Of a stretch of DNA of 42,917 bases, positions 33,809 through 41,571 are shown in pieces (positions within the stretch are counted from its first letter, which is position 1; the number at the start of each line of letters is the position of its first letter). This DNA comes from Chloroflexota bacterium. Its GTDB lineage: Bacteria > Chloroflexota > UBA11872. The stretch spans positions 13,218 to 56,134 of the forward strand of contig JAPPLN010000060.1 in assembly GCA_028874175.1 (NCBI GenBank). Reading direction: 5' to 3'. A program made the translations under genes and the position numbers. The notes below the pieces were generated by a model that made no database searches, was not told the DNA's origin, and was given only the letters and a program-made list of their open reading frames with translations.

Positions 33809-34294
33809 ATGGCATCGTTAGGGACACTGCGAGACGAACTGCAGACGCGCCTTCAGACGATTAGCGGGCTGAACGCGTACGACGTGTGGCCGGACAGCAT
33901 CACGGCACCGGCCGCGATCGTGATGCCGGCCAGTCCGGCCGCGGCGAACGTGGCCAACCGCAGCGTGCCCGGAATGCGTGCGTCCGAACTCATCGGCGCC
34001 AGCCCGGCGGTGGAGTACGAGCGGACGGTGGCGGGGCCGGACACCAACTACCGTTTCGACATCCATCTGCTGGTAGCCGAGGGATCGAACGGCGCGGCTG
34101 CCCAGGACACGCTGGACGCGTACATATCCGATACGGGCGCCAGCAGCGTGCCCGCGGCGATTCTGGGTGACACGACGCTTGACGGCGCGGCGGATGACCT
34201 GCGAGTCGTGCGTTGCCGGTTTTATGGCACGCGCACCGTCGATTCCACCACCTACTACGGCGCGGTTTTGGAAGTGGAGGTCTGGACCGACTAG
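33809..34294 (+). CDS. Putative tail completion/terminator protein
   Basis: A 161-residue protein with no motif I can name with confidence. It begins MASLGTLRDELQTRLQTI and is predicted alpha/beta with an acidic composition; the TYYGAVLEVEVWTD end is typical of small head-tail or tail terminator proteins (DUF3168-like style). Position directly before a major-tail-protein-like gene supports that role. Strong GGAGGG at 33793-33798, and it is three bases after the Com-like stop, so the two are co-translated. Confidence 0.5.
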   Translation: MASLGTLRDELQTRLQTISGLNAYDVWPDSITAPAAIVMPASPAAANVANRSVPGMRASELIGASPAVEYERTVAGPDTNYRFDIHLLVAEGSNGAAAQDTLDAYISDTGASSVPAAILGDTTLDGAADDLRVVRCRFYGTRTVDSTTYYGAVLEVEVWTD

Positions 34295-34331
34295 TCAGAC
34301 GCCAGGGTGGCGTCGACGGCCCAGACGGTTC

Positions 34332-34367
34332 CGAGAGCCGCGAGCTCCCGTAAGGAAACGAGAGTTC
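34332..34367 (+). promoter_or_regulatory. Repeated leader hairpin, copy 1 (upstream of the tail-tube-like gene)
   Basis: CGAGAGCC (34332-34339) is followed after two bases by GAGCTCCCGT (34342-34351), loop AAGGAA, and ACGAGAGTTC (34358-34367): a 10-position stem with one G-U pair and one mismatch. The coding ATG (34373) is five bases past the stem. It shares primary sequence and shape with copies at 37387-37424 and 42768-42806, and the likely ribosome-binding purines lie in the loop or 3' arm. Confidence 0.65.
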
Positions 34368-34372
34368 TCGTG

Positions 34373-35098
34373 ATGAAAGTTGCGTCCCAACAGACCCGGG
34401 TGTACCTGGATGAGTTCGACCTGTCGGGCGACCTCAACTCCAGCGCACTGGACCTGAGAAACGAACTGGCGAACGTGACCACGTTTGCCGACAGCGGCCC
34501 GCGACGGGTCGAAGGCAACTACGACACCACGCATCAGCACACCGGGTTCTTCGACGGCGCGGGCGACGGCATTGATGACGCCGTCTTCGCGGCGCTGGGA
34601 TCCGACGACGACCACTGCCTGGCGCAGCTCTTTGGGGGCGACGCCGAAGGGTCGGTCGGGTACGAGTCCGTGGTTCGGATCGAGCGCCAGCCGCGGGTCG
34701 CACGCGTAGGCGAGGCGGTGTCACTCAGTTTTGACGCGGCCGGATCAAACGGCACAGCGCGCGCTGTCGTCGTGCGCAACGGCTCGATCACCGGCGTCGA
34801 CACAGGCACGGGGCGCGATCTGGGCGCCACGTCCGCCGGCCAGGTCGTCGTGGCGACCGCCCGTGTGGTCAGCGGCACGTTCACCAACCTGGCCCTCGAC
34901 ATCCAGCAGTCGAACGACGACGGGTCAACCGATCCGTACGCCAACGTGAACGGTCTGGCCTTCACGTTCAGCGAGCCAGGAGTTTCGCGCAAGACGATCA
35001 GCGCGGCTACCGAGGCCTGGAAGCGCGTGCGCGTAACCGGCTTTGCGGGCACCAGCGCGCAGTTGCTGGTAACCATCGGCGTGCTGCAAGGCGCGTAG
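34373..35098 (+). CDS. Putative major tail (tube) protein
   Basis: A 241-residue protein starting MKVASQQTRVYLDEFDLSGDL, a pattern seen in siphovirus major tail proteins, with a mostly beta composition and RGRDLGATSAGQVVVAT-like strands. Its N-terminus resembles the partial gene at 42814 (F/Y-x-F-x-L-x-D/E-L). Location between the tail-completion-like gene and the tape measure fits. ATG 34373 directly follows the repeated hairpin; a longer frame from 34307 would pass through the hairpin. A strong terminator-like stem follows at 35124-35152. Confidence 0.6.
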   Translation: MKVASQQTRVYLDEFDLSGDLNSSALDLRNELANVTTFADSGPRRVEGNYDTTHQHTGFFDGAGDGIDDAVFAALGSDDDHCLAQLFGGDAEGSVGYESVVRIERQPRVARVGEAVSLSFDAAGSNGTARAVVVRNGSITGVDTGTGRDLGATSAGQVVVATARVVSGTFTNLALDIQQSNDDGSTDPYANVNGLAFTFSEPGVSRKTISAATEAWKRVRVTGFAGTSAQLLVTIGVLQGA

Positions 35099-35123
35099 CC
35101 GTCAGCCCGGCCCGCCACTCCTG

Positions 35124-35152
35124 AACCCGGCGCGGATCGACCGCGCCGGGTT
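35124..35152 (+). terminator. Rho-independent-like terminator after the tail-tube-like gene
   Basis: AACCCGGCGCGG (35124-35135), loop ATCGA, CCGCGCCGGGTT (35141-35152) is a perfect 12-bp stem, followed by a T-containing but impure tail (CGTCATGTCTT). It isolates the tail-tube-like gene from the hydrolase that follows. Confidence 0.65.
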
Positions 35153-35503
35153 CGTCATGTCTTATCGGCTTTCGCGGTATCTGTGAGCAGACGTGCTGGC
35201 CTTGGCCAGCGAGGAGCGCACGGGAACCGGACACGCTGGCTGTCGAGTCACGCCGGCCAAGCTACGAGCAAGAACGTTGCGGTTTGATTGGTGAAGAGAG
35301 ACCGCGTGGAGTGCGCGGACATCCAGGTGCTGGACGCGAAACGCTACCCATAGGCACTGACTGCTGGTTCGCTCCTCCTGCACCCGTTCTGGTCGAAGCG
35401 AACCCTGGGCAGGCCAAGCGCTCTTTCGTTCGCTGCGAGGGCTGCGCTGGGATAGCCGATACCGATGACCTCGGAGATCAAGGAAACTCGCTGGAAAAAA
35501 AGC

Positions 35504-35531
35504 TTGACAACGTGTTCACCATGAGTACACT
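35504..35531 (+). promoter_or_regulatory. Candidate promoter of the membrane-anchored hydrolase gene
   Basis: TTGACA (35504-35509), 16-base spacer, TACACT (35526-35531), with ATG at 35578 and GGGAG before it. Spacer positions CGT, TC and final G match the promoter at 33459-33486. Confidence 0.55.
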
Positions 35532-35577
35532 GAGTGGGCACGATCAGGTGCACCACGACACGACGGGAGCAGCGACC

Positions 35578-37221
35578 ATGCGGCGGAGACTTCGCAGGCT
35601 CAGCAGCGGACGGCTGATGAGCGTTCGGTGGACGGTGCGTCGCACCGTTGGGCTGAGCGGCGGAGCGAGTCTGGTTGCCGCAGTCGTGATCGGCGTGTTG
35701 CTGGCCACGGGGACTGTTGGGCCTGGCGTCCCGGCCTGCGAGGCAGCAACACCCGCACTGCCGGACTACCAAGCGGCGCCGTTTGCCTTCGACCCGGAAG
35801 CGCGGGCACACGCGTTCGTGCAGGCCATGGCAGACGACGATTTTGAGACGGCGTACGCCATGCTGGCGCACTTTCCGGAGTCTGGCGCGTCGCTCTGCGA
35901 CTTTGCGCTGGAGGAATACTGGGAGGTTTTTCGCTCCGCCCGTTCGCCAGTTTATTGGGATGCTGTCGTGGAGCGACCGGCCTTAATACAAGCATTTGAT
36001 CCGTTCGAGGACGTTGTACTTGTCCAGTACCAGGTGAACTTCGAGGACGGTTCCACAACGGAGTCGGGCGGGCTGACCACACTTATGGTCTGGCGCGATG
36101 GCCGTGTTTCGCCGATCTACGATTGGGGTGCTGGTGAACGGCAACCAAGCGGGGAATACCCGGCCCCGGCCTATGCGAACGCCTGGGCGTTTGAAGAGCT
36201 CGACGTAACCATTGAAGGTCCGGGCGGCGATCTGTCGGCCACCGTCGCCATTCCACGCGGACCTGCCCTTTATCCGGCTGTAGTCCTGCTTCCCGGAATG
36301 TGGACTGCACTGTTCTCGGATCGCGATTCGACCACGCCCCGAGTCAAGTCGCTGCGCGACCTGGCGTGGGGGCTGGCAAGCCAGGGCATCGTCACGCTGC
36401 GATACGACAAGCGAACGTGGGTGCACGCGGCTGCGGCGGCACGACAACCCAACTTCACGCTGATGGACGAGTACGTTGAAGATGCGTTGGCGGCCGTGGA
36501 CCTGCTGCGCCGCCTTCCGAAGGTCGATCCGACCCGAGTACATGTCTTGGCTTTTGAGCACGCGGGCTTTGCCGGTCCACGTATTGCACAGCACGATCCG
36601 GATCTGGCCGGTCTGATCCTCTATTCTGCGCCCAGCGGCACGATGTGGGATGCGTTCCTTTCAATCATCGAACGCGAGATCCGAACCAGGTACGAGGAAG
36701 AACTTCGCAGTAGCGACGCCGACGTGCGAGCCCATGCGCGGGCGGAGGCTAACCGGGAATTGCGTGCATACAGAACTCACGTCGCCCAGGCCAAAGCCCT
36801 GGCCGCGGGTGAAGCGGTTGCCAACCTCACCCTGCGGCCGGCCTACCACCGCGATCTTGCGGGCTACCAGCCCGCGGAGGCCGCACGTAGCCTGCAGTTG
36901 CCGATCCTGGTCGTGCACGGGGCTCTTCACAGTATGGGTTCCGGGATGTTCAACGGATGGCTGGAGAGTCTTCATCAGCATCCTAATGCGTGGTTTTTCC
37001 TGTACCCGGACCATTACGACTATCTCCTCGACCTGAGCGAGTGGCGGGAAGCGGGTACGCCTTCACGGCGAGCGAAGGCCCTTCCGCGCCACGTGGCACC
37101 GGAAGCCGTGGCCGACATTGCGAATTGGATCAGAGGGGGTAGGCCTAAAGACGTCTGTATTGGAACGCAGACAGGACCGCAAGGCTGCCGCGGCGGGCCT
37201 GACGCCCGTGTGAGCGGATAG
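35578..37221 (+). CDS. Membrane-anchored alpha/beta hydrolase-like protein lacking the Ser nucleophile
   Basis: A 547-residue protein: a basic N-terminus, one membrane helix (about 26-47), an NTF2-like/DUF3887-style domain (about 65-190, ARAHAFVQAMADDDFETAYAML), then an alpha/beta hydrolase fold (about 215-530). Where such enzymes have G-x-S-x-G, the sequence is VLAFEHAGFAGPRIA, placing Glu327 at the nucleophile. The likely base region YPDHYDYLLDL near residue 480 is kept. The protein may be a pseudoenzyme, or use a different residue. It is set apart from the tail genes by a terminator and its own promoter, like a moron gene. Start ATG 35578 has GGGAG eight bases upstream. Function unknown. 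Confidence 0.7.
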   Translation: MRRRLRRLSSGRLMSVRWTVRRTVGLSGGASLVAAVVIGVLLATGTVGPGVPACEAATPALPDYQAAPFAFDPEARAHAFVQAMADDDFETAYAMLAHFPESGASLCDFALEEYWEVFRSARSPVYWDAVVERPALIQAFDPFEDVVLVQYQVNFEDGSTTESGGLTTLMVWRDGRVSPIYDWGAGERQPSGEYPAPAYANAWAFEELDVTIEGPGGDLSATVAIPRGPALYPAVVLLPGMWTALFSDRDSTTPRVKSLRDLAWGLASQGIVTLRYDKRTWVHAAAAARQPNFTLMDEYVEDALAAVDLLRRLPKVDPTRVHVLAFEHAGFAGPRIAQHDPDLAGLILYSAPSGTMWDAFLSIIEREIRTRYEEELRSSDADVRAHARAEANRELRAYRTHVAQAKALAAGEAVANLTLRPAYHRDLAGYQPAEAARSLQLPILVVHGALHSMGSGMFNGWLESLHQHPNAWFFLYPDHYDYLLDLSEWREAGTPSRRAKALPRHVAPEAVADIANWIRGGRPKDVCIGTQTGPQGCRGGPDARVSG

Positions 37222-37386
37222 GCGACTGAGTGATGATGTTGCGGCTATCGACCCGGAGCGTACGCAGGGCCGAGCTAACTAGTGGCCATTACTCGAAGCA
37301 CCTCATGACTCGAAGACGCCGTAAACGCGTGAATCCAAATCCAACACGCTTGGGTACGTACTTCCGAAACTAACGTCGACTAGCTC

Positions 37387-37424
37387 CGAGAGCCAACGAG
37401 CTCCTGACGAGGAAACAGGAGCTC
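37387..37424 (+). promoter_or_regulatory. Repeated leader hairpin, copy 2 (RBS in the stem)
   Basis: CGAGAGCC (37387-37394), three bases, then GAGCTCCTG (37398-37406), loop ACGAGGAAA, CAGGAGCTC (37416-37424): a perfect 9-bp stem. AGGAG in the 3' arm is the Shine-Dalgarno of the ATG at 37427, so the folded form should block initiation. Confidence 0.72.
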
Positions 37425-37426
37425 AC

Positions 37427-37579
37427 ATGACGGACATTCCAGCGAGACGCCTCAGGCGTCCAATACCGAAACACGAGCCAGCGCATAACGGCACTGGCGA
37501 TGTCAAGGCGATGGATCAGGACGGCGTTTGTTCGTGGTCCTTGTCCACGCAGCATTCGATTGAAGGAGCGATTCGATGA
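37427..37579 (+). CDS. Small 50-residue leader protein of the tape-measure operon
   Basis: A short ORF (MTDIPARRLRRPIPKHEPAH... ending HSIEGAIR) that starts at an ATG directly after the hairpin's AGGAG and ends by ATGA overlap with the tape measure start. It has no family match I can name. In siphophages the slot before the tape measure belongs to tail assembly chaperones; this could be a degenerate or unrelated protein, or a leader peptide coupling hairpin state to tape-measure translation. Confidence 0.5.
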   Translation: MTDIPARRLRRPIPKHEPAHNGTGDVKAMDQDGVCSWSLSTQHSIEGAIR

Positions 37580-38853
37580 CCCGATACGGCTCGCATGATC
37601 CGGCAAACCCATACCTTTCGCATGATCCAGCGCTTCATGGGGAATTACGCCTTGAGGAAGACAGAGCCGAGAGTATCAGGGCCTATCTGGCACTCGATCG
37701 GGCTGATCCACATGCTTCTCGCTTCTGGGAATACGGAGGCGAAATGGATCAAATTTCCGCGATCAAAGACCTGGCCTCACAGCCAATATCGAATGAGATA
37801 GGAGTGTTTGGGGAAGGCCCACGTGAGGCTGCCGGCATGGTGAGTGGCCTCGGGATTCCTGGAGAAGGACGAGGCGACCCGGATTTCGCCGGGTGGCTTG
37901 GCCTGCCTTCACGGCCAAGATCGAGCGAGAGAGGAATGTTTGGGGAAGGCCCAGGTGAGGCTGCGGGCATGGTAAGTGGACTTGGGATTCCTGGAGAAGG
38001 ACCGAGCTACCCGGATTTTGCGGGGGGGGTCGTCGATCTATTTGGCAGAGCTTCGCGTTTGCTGGGTGGGGCTAAGTTTGCTCACTTGGAAAGTCTCGGA
38101 CTGAAACTGGACGACGTAACGCCGTCGGCCGAACAAGCGAGTGGAGCGACGCAAGGACTCGGGGACAAGGTTCACGAACTGGACGAGGGCGTCGGCAGCT
38201 TAGGCGGGACAGTAGACCTCGCAACGCTGGGCATGGACGGCATGAGTGCGTCAATGGGCGTGGGCAGGCAAGAGGCACTCGCGTTAGCCGGCGATCTGGG
38301 GACGCTGGAGGAACAAGCTCAGGCAACCAGGGATGCGTTCAACCGAGGGGTCGCCGTGCCTTGGGCGCCGACGCGATCCGCTACGTCGAATGGCGGCTGG
38401 GGTCCACCGGCGGGTGGCGGCGCCGACGCGGACCTGACGAGACCCGATTCCATAAAGGAAGCGCGGGCGCGGTTCCTCGCCTCACCACCGCCGGCGAATC
38501 TGCAGGAGATCTACCTCGATCAGTTCAGGCAGGGCCACGACATGTCGGGGTTCCGTGACGCCAGGCACTGGTGGGGAGAGCATCTGAAGCATATGGCGCG
38601 GTTGAAGTACGGCTATGCGCAGGGGACGTCGTTCGCGCCCGGTGGGCTGGCGCTGGTGGGGGAGATGGGGCCGGAGTTGGTGAATTTGCCGCGGGGCTCG
38701 CAGGTGATCCCGAACCCGCAGTTGGGCAGCGCGGTGACCGTGAACGTGACCGTGGAAGGCAGCGTGGTGGCGGAACGCGACCTGGCGCAACGCATCCGGC
38801 AGGAGCTGATCCGCACCAGCCGCCGCACCGTGGACCTGGGGTTTGTGGCATGA
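37576..38853 (+). CDS. Putative tape measure protein (short)
   Basis: A 425-residue protein ending in the tape-measure C-terminal pattern: GTSFAPGGLALVGEMGPELV, then NLPRGSQVIPNPQLGSAVTV and ...RQELIRTSRRTVDLGFVA. Residues about 76-150 contain a 44-residue-spaced repeat beginning (M)FGEGPxEAAGMVSGLGIPGEG. Most siphovirus tape measures exceed 600 residues, so this would correspond to a short tail. ATG 37576 has AAGGAG upstream and overlaps the small ORF by four bases. Confidence 0.7.
   Translation: MTRYGSHDPANPYLSHDPALHGELRLEEDRAESIRAYLALDRADPHASRFWEYGGEMDQISAIKDLASQPISNEIGVFGEGPREAAGMVSGLGIPGEGRGDPDFAGWLGLPSRPRSSERGMFGEGPGEAAGMVSGLGIPGEGPSYPDFAGGVVDLFGRASRLLGGAKFAHLESLGLKLDDVTPSAEQASGATQGLGDKVHELDEGVGSLGGTVDLATLGMDGMSASMGVGRQEALALAGDLGTLEEQAQATRDAFNRGVAVPWAPTRSATSNGGWGPPAGGGADADLTRPDSIKEARARFLASPPPANLQEIYLDQFRQGHDMSGFRDARHWWGEHLKHMARLKYGYAQGTSFAPGGLALVGEMGPELVNLPRGSQVIPNPQLGSAVTVNVTVEGSVVAERDLAQRIRQELIRTSRRTVDLGFVA
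37801..38025 (+). repeat. Direct repeat inside the tape measure gene
   Basis: Two copies of about 85-90 bases, 132 bases apart (44 codons, in frame), share TTTGGGGAAGGCCCA and GGGATTCCTGGAGAAGGA. They encode the repeated FGEGPxEAAGMVSGLGIPGEG protein unit. The even codon spacing suggests expansion within the coding sequence, and it may tune tail length. Confidence 0.7.
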
Positions 38854-40736
38854 GCGACTTTCCATCGGTTACATGCCGAATCGCGTTCGACTCGAATGCC
38901 CTGGATCCGAATCCAACCTGGACCGATGTGTCGGCGGACGTGCTGAAGTTCTCAATCCGGCGCGGCCGACAATTTGAGCTGGACCGAATCGAGCCGGGCC
39001 AAGCCTTCATCACACTACGGAACCTGGACGGCGCCTACTGGCCGGATAAGACGGACAGCCCGCACCACCCCGAGGTCAAGCCGGGGAAGCGGCTGGAACT
39101 GACGACTACAGCCTTCTCAGGCTTCCCGAGCGTGGTCCTGGCTGACTCGCCCGACGGCTACTGGCGGCTGGACGAAGCCAGCGGCCAGGCTCAAGACAGC
39201 AGCGCCAACGCCAACCACTCGACGCAGGTCAACGCCGTGCAGGGTCGGCCCAGTCTGCTGGCAGGCAATCCCGCAATACAAGGCGGCGCCTACGAGTTCA
39301 ACCGCGGAGGGCATACCGTTGAAATTCCGGCTGATTCCGCAGTTGCCAACATTTGGGACGGCGGCGGCTGTCTCGCGTTCCTGGCGAGCCCGCTTAGGGA
39401 CTTCGTTGGACCACGAGACGTCATGGCCAAATCCCCCAGCTGGCATGTGTCGCTGACTCAGCGATCGGGCGACTGGTTTCATCTGACGCTGCACGTCGGT
39501 TTCAGTGGGGGCGGTGGCGAGTGGCGCACAACGGAGCGTGCGGTGAAGGCGAACGCTCGGAACGTCGTCTCGATTCACTACAACAGCGATTCCCCGGACA
39601 ACGACCCAACGGCGCATGTCAACGGCACGGCCGTGGGGATGCAGCGAGTCACGTCGCCCAGCGGCGTGCGCGTGGACGACAGCCAGCATTCGCTGCGATT
39701 TGGCAGCGACGGGAGCCGCATTGCGTTCAGGGGCCGTCTGCAAGACGTGGCGGTCTTCAAGACGGACCCGGGCGGTGACCGGGCCGAGGCGTGGGCGCGA
39801 ACGGCGGCCGCGCCGTCGCAGGGCTATTGGTTGTTCACGGGCTTCATCGAGTCCTGGGACTACCGGTTCCTGGACGGGGCGCTGGGCGGACAGTCCGCGC
39901 CGGTGGTTGAGCTCACCGTGGTTGACGGTCTGAAGAACCTGAGGAACGCCAAGCTGGACGATGTCGACTATCCGCAGGAGCAGGCCGGGGCACGTATTGG
40001 ACGCGTGCTGGATGCCCTGGGATGGCCGGCGGCGGACCGAGACCTCGATCCGGGCCAGACAGCCATCCAGGCGGCGACTGACCTGACGAACGAAACGGCC
40101 CTGAGCCACCTGGACAAGGTGCTGTTTTCGGAACTTGGCGCGCTGTTCGTCGACAGCCGGAACGCCATGACGTTCCAGGAACGCTACGGCCGGCTACGGG
40201 AGCCATACGACGCGAGCCAGGCAACCTACGGCGATAGCCCGGGAGCCCGCAGCTATGTGGGCATCGAACTGGAGCAGACCGACCAGAACGTCTACAACGA
40301 CGTGCGGATCGAGCCCAAGGACGGGACGGAACAGATCTCCGTCGATGAGACGTCCCAGACGGCGTACGGTCGGCGGACCCTGACCCGTTCGAATCTGTTG
40401 ATGACGCGGGACACCGAAGCCAAGGACCAGGCCGACATTCTGCTGAGCCGGTTCAAGGACCCGGCGTTGCGGCTGCGGTCGATTTCGGTCCGCCCGCAGC
40501 GTGATCCCGCCGCGCTCTTTCCCGACGTATTGGGGTTCGACTTGAGCACGCGCATCAAGGTGCAGCTCGGCGCCTCGGGGCTCGACGCGGACCATCACAT
40601 CGAGGGCGTGGAACACGACGTGCGGATGGACCCGAGGCTGTGGGAAACCCGCTGGTGGTTGAGCCGGGCCGAAACGTACGCCTTCTGGACATTGGGCGTT
40701 TCGAAGCTTGGAACGGAGACGCGGCTGGGCTTTTAG
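38850..40736 (+). CDS. Tail/baseplate protein with inserted LamG-like domain
   Basis: A 628-residue protein. The first ~88 residues (SFDSN-like start, RGRQFELDRIEPGQAFITLRN) and the part from about residue 324 (GYWLFTGFIESWDYRFLDGA on) look like one distal tail/baseplate protein. Between them (about 90-320) is a LamG/concanavalin-type beta-sandwich, with YWRLDEASG, GGAYEFNRG, LRFGSDGSRIAFRGRLQDVAVF, which may bind a surface glycan. Start ATGA overlaps the tape measure stop. Role inferred from position and fold. Confidence 0.65.
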   Translation: MSDFPSVTCRIAFDSNALDPNPTWTDVSADVLKFSIRRGRQFELDRIEPGQAFITLRNLDGAYWPDKTDSPHHPEVKPGKRLELTTTAFSGFPSVVLADSPDGYWRLDEASGQAQDSSANANHSTQVNAVQGRPSLLAGNPAIQGGAYEFNRGGHTVEIPADSAVANIWDGGGCLAFLASPLRDFVGPRDVMAKSPSWHVSLTQRSGDWFHLTLHVGFSGGGGEWRTTERAVKANARNVVSIHYNSDSPDNDPTAHVNGTAVGMQRVTSPSGVRVDDSQHSLRFGSDGSRIAFRGRLQDVAVFKTDPGGDRAEAWARTAAAPSQGYWLFTGFIESWDYRFLDGALGGQSAPVVELTVVDGLKNLRNAKLDDVDYPQEQAGARIGRVLDALGWPAADRDLDPGQTAIQAATDLTNETALSHLDKVLFSELGALFVDSRNAMTFQERYGRLREPYDASQATYGDSPGARSYVGIELEQTDQNVYNDVRIEPKDGTEQISVDETSQTAYGRRTLTRSNLLMTRDTEAKDQADILLSRFKDPALRLRSISVRPQRDPAALFPDVLGFDLSTRIKVQLGASGLDADHHIEGVEHDVRMDPRLWETRWWLSRAETYAFWTLGVSKLGTETRLGF

Positions 40737-40786
40737 ATCAGACCCAGTCCAACGCAACACGCGAGCGCCCCGAGCGCCGGAAGACG

Positions 40787-40969
40787 ATGGGGTGCAACGT
40801 GCAGAGAAAGATCAAGACGGCCCGCAGAGCCTTAAAGGCGGCGATGCGGAGCCTGACCCGGAGCTGGACCGAACTGGTATTGCGGCTCCATAGCGCCGTG
40901 CGCGGCCGGCGCCTGAGCGAGTCCGAGACGGACAGCCGGACCGCGACCAGCGAACGCGAGGCGGCGTAA
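40787..40969 (+). CDS. Small basic protein of the tail operon
   Basis: A 60-residue very basic, helical protein (MGCNVQRKIKTARRALKAAM...). I recognise no family. No membrane helix is seen. It ends TAATG, sharing one base with the next gene's ATG, and GGAAG precedes its start weakly. A structural or DNA/RNA-binding accessory role is possible but unproven. Confidence 0.45.
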   Translation: MGCNVQRKIKTARRALKAAMRSLTRSWTELVLRLHSAVRGRRLSESETDSRTATSEREAA

Positions 40970-41571
40970 TGGCCTGGACGAACCCGCTGACGTGGGAAAC
41001 CGAGCAGGTAGTAAGCGCGTCCGACCTGAACACCCACCTCCGCGACAACCTGAAGTACCTGAAGGGTCGCGCCCTGGCGCAGTTCGACGCCACGGGACTG
41101 CGGCCGGCGGTGTCCGCGATCAGTAGCAGCGGTAACCCGCCCCTGGGACCTGAGCTGGACACCGACCTGACCAATCACGTGGCCTACCGGCTGAAGTTCG
41201 ACGACACGCGAGTCGAACGGGCTTACGGGCTATTCGCGGCGCCAGCCGACCTGGTGGGCGGCGTGAGCGTGATCTGGCGTATTTACTGGAAAACGTCAGA
41301 GACCAGCGGGAATTGTCGCTGGGGCATGGCGATGAAGGCCGTCGCTCATGACGAGGCGTGGGAGAGCGCCGCACTGGGCGCGTCCGAGGGCGCCACGGGA
41401 GCGGCCACGTCGAGCGGTGGGGACCTCATTCGCACCGATCTGACGTTGACGTCGCCGGGAATCGCCGCAAATGACTTGGTGATCGTGAGGATCCAGCGTG
41501 ACGTGGATCACAGCGACGACATGCTCACCGGCGACGCCGAACTGGTGTTTCTGCAAGGGGAGGTGGGCTGA
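40969..41571 (+). CDS. Putative minor tail protein
   Basis: A 200-residue protein, MAWTNPLTWETEQVVSASDL start followed by NTHLRDNLKYLKGRAL, a pattern common at the N-terminus of phage tail or baseplate proteins; the rest is beta-rich with no identifiable catalytic residues. It overlaps the previous gene by one base and the next by one (TGATG), indicating translational coupling. Confidence 0.5.
   Translation: MAWTNPLTWETEQVVSASDLNTHLRDNLKYLKGRALAQFDATGLRPAVSAISSSGNPPLGPELDTDLTNHVAYRLKFDDTRVERAYGLFAAPADLVGGVSVIWRIYWKTSETSGNCRWGMAMKAVAHDEAWESAALGASEGATGAATSSGGDLIRTDLTLTSPGIAANDLVIVRIQRDVDHSDDMLTGDAELVFLQGEVG

Larger units (their letters stand above)
35099..35577 (+). other. Intergenic region before the cargo hydrolase
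   Basis: Apart from the terminator (35124-35152) and promoter (35504-35531), I see nothing in this stretch. Reading frames across it show no family resemblance. Confidence 0.5.

Noticed and set aside
37801..38025. A CRISPR-like repeat
   Set aside because: Only two long in-frame copies inside a tape measure gene; no short repeats or spacers.
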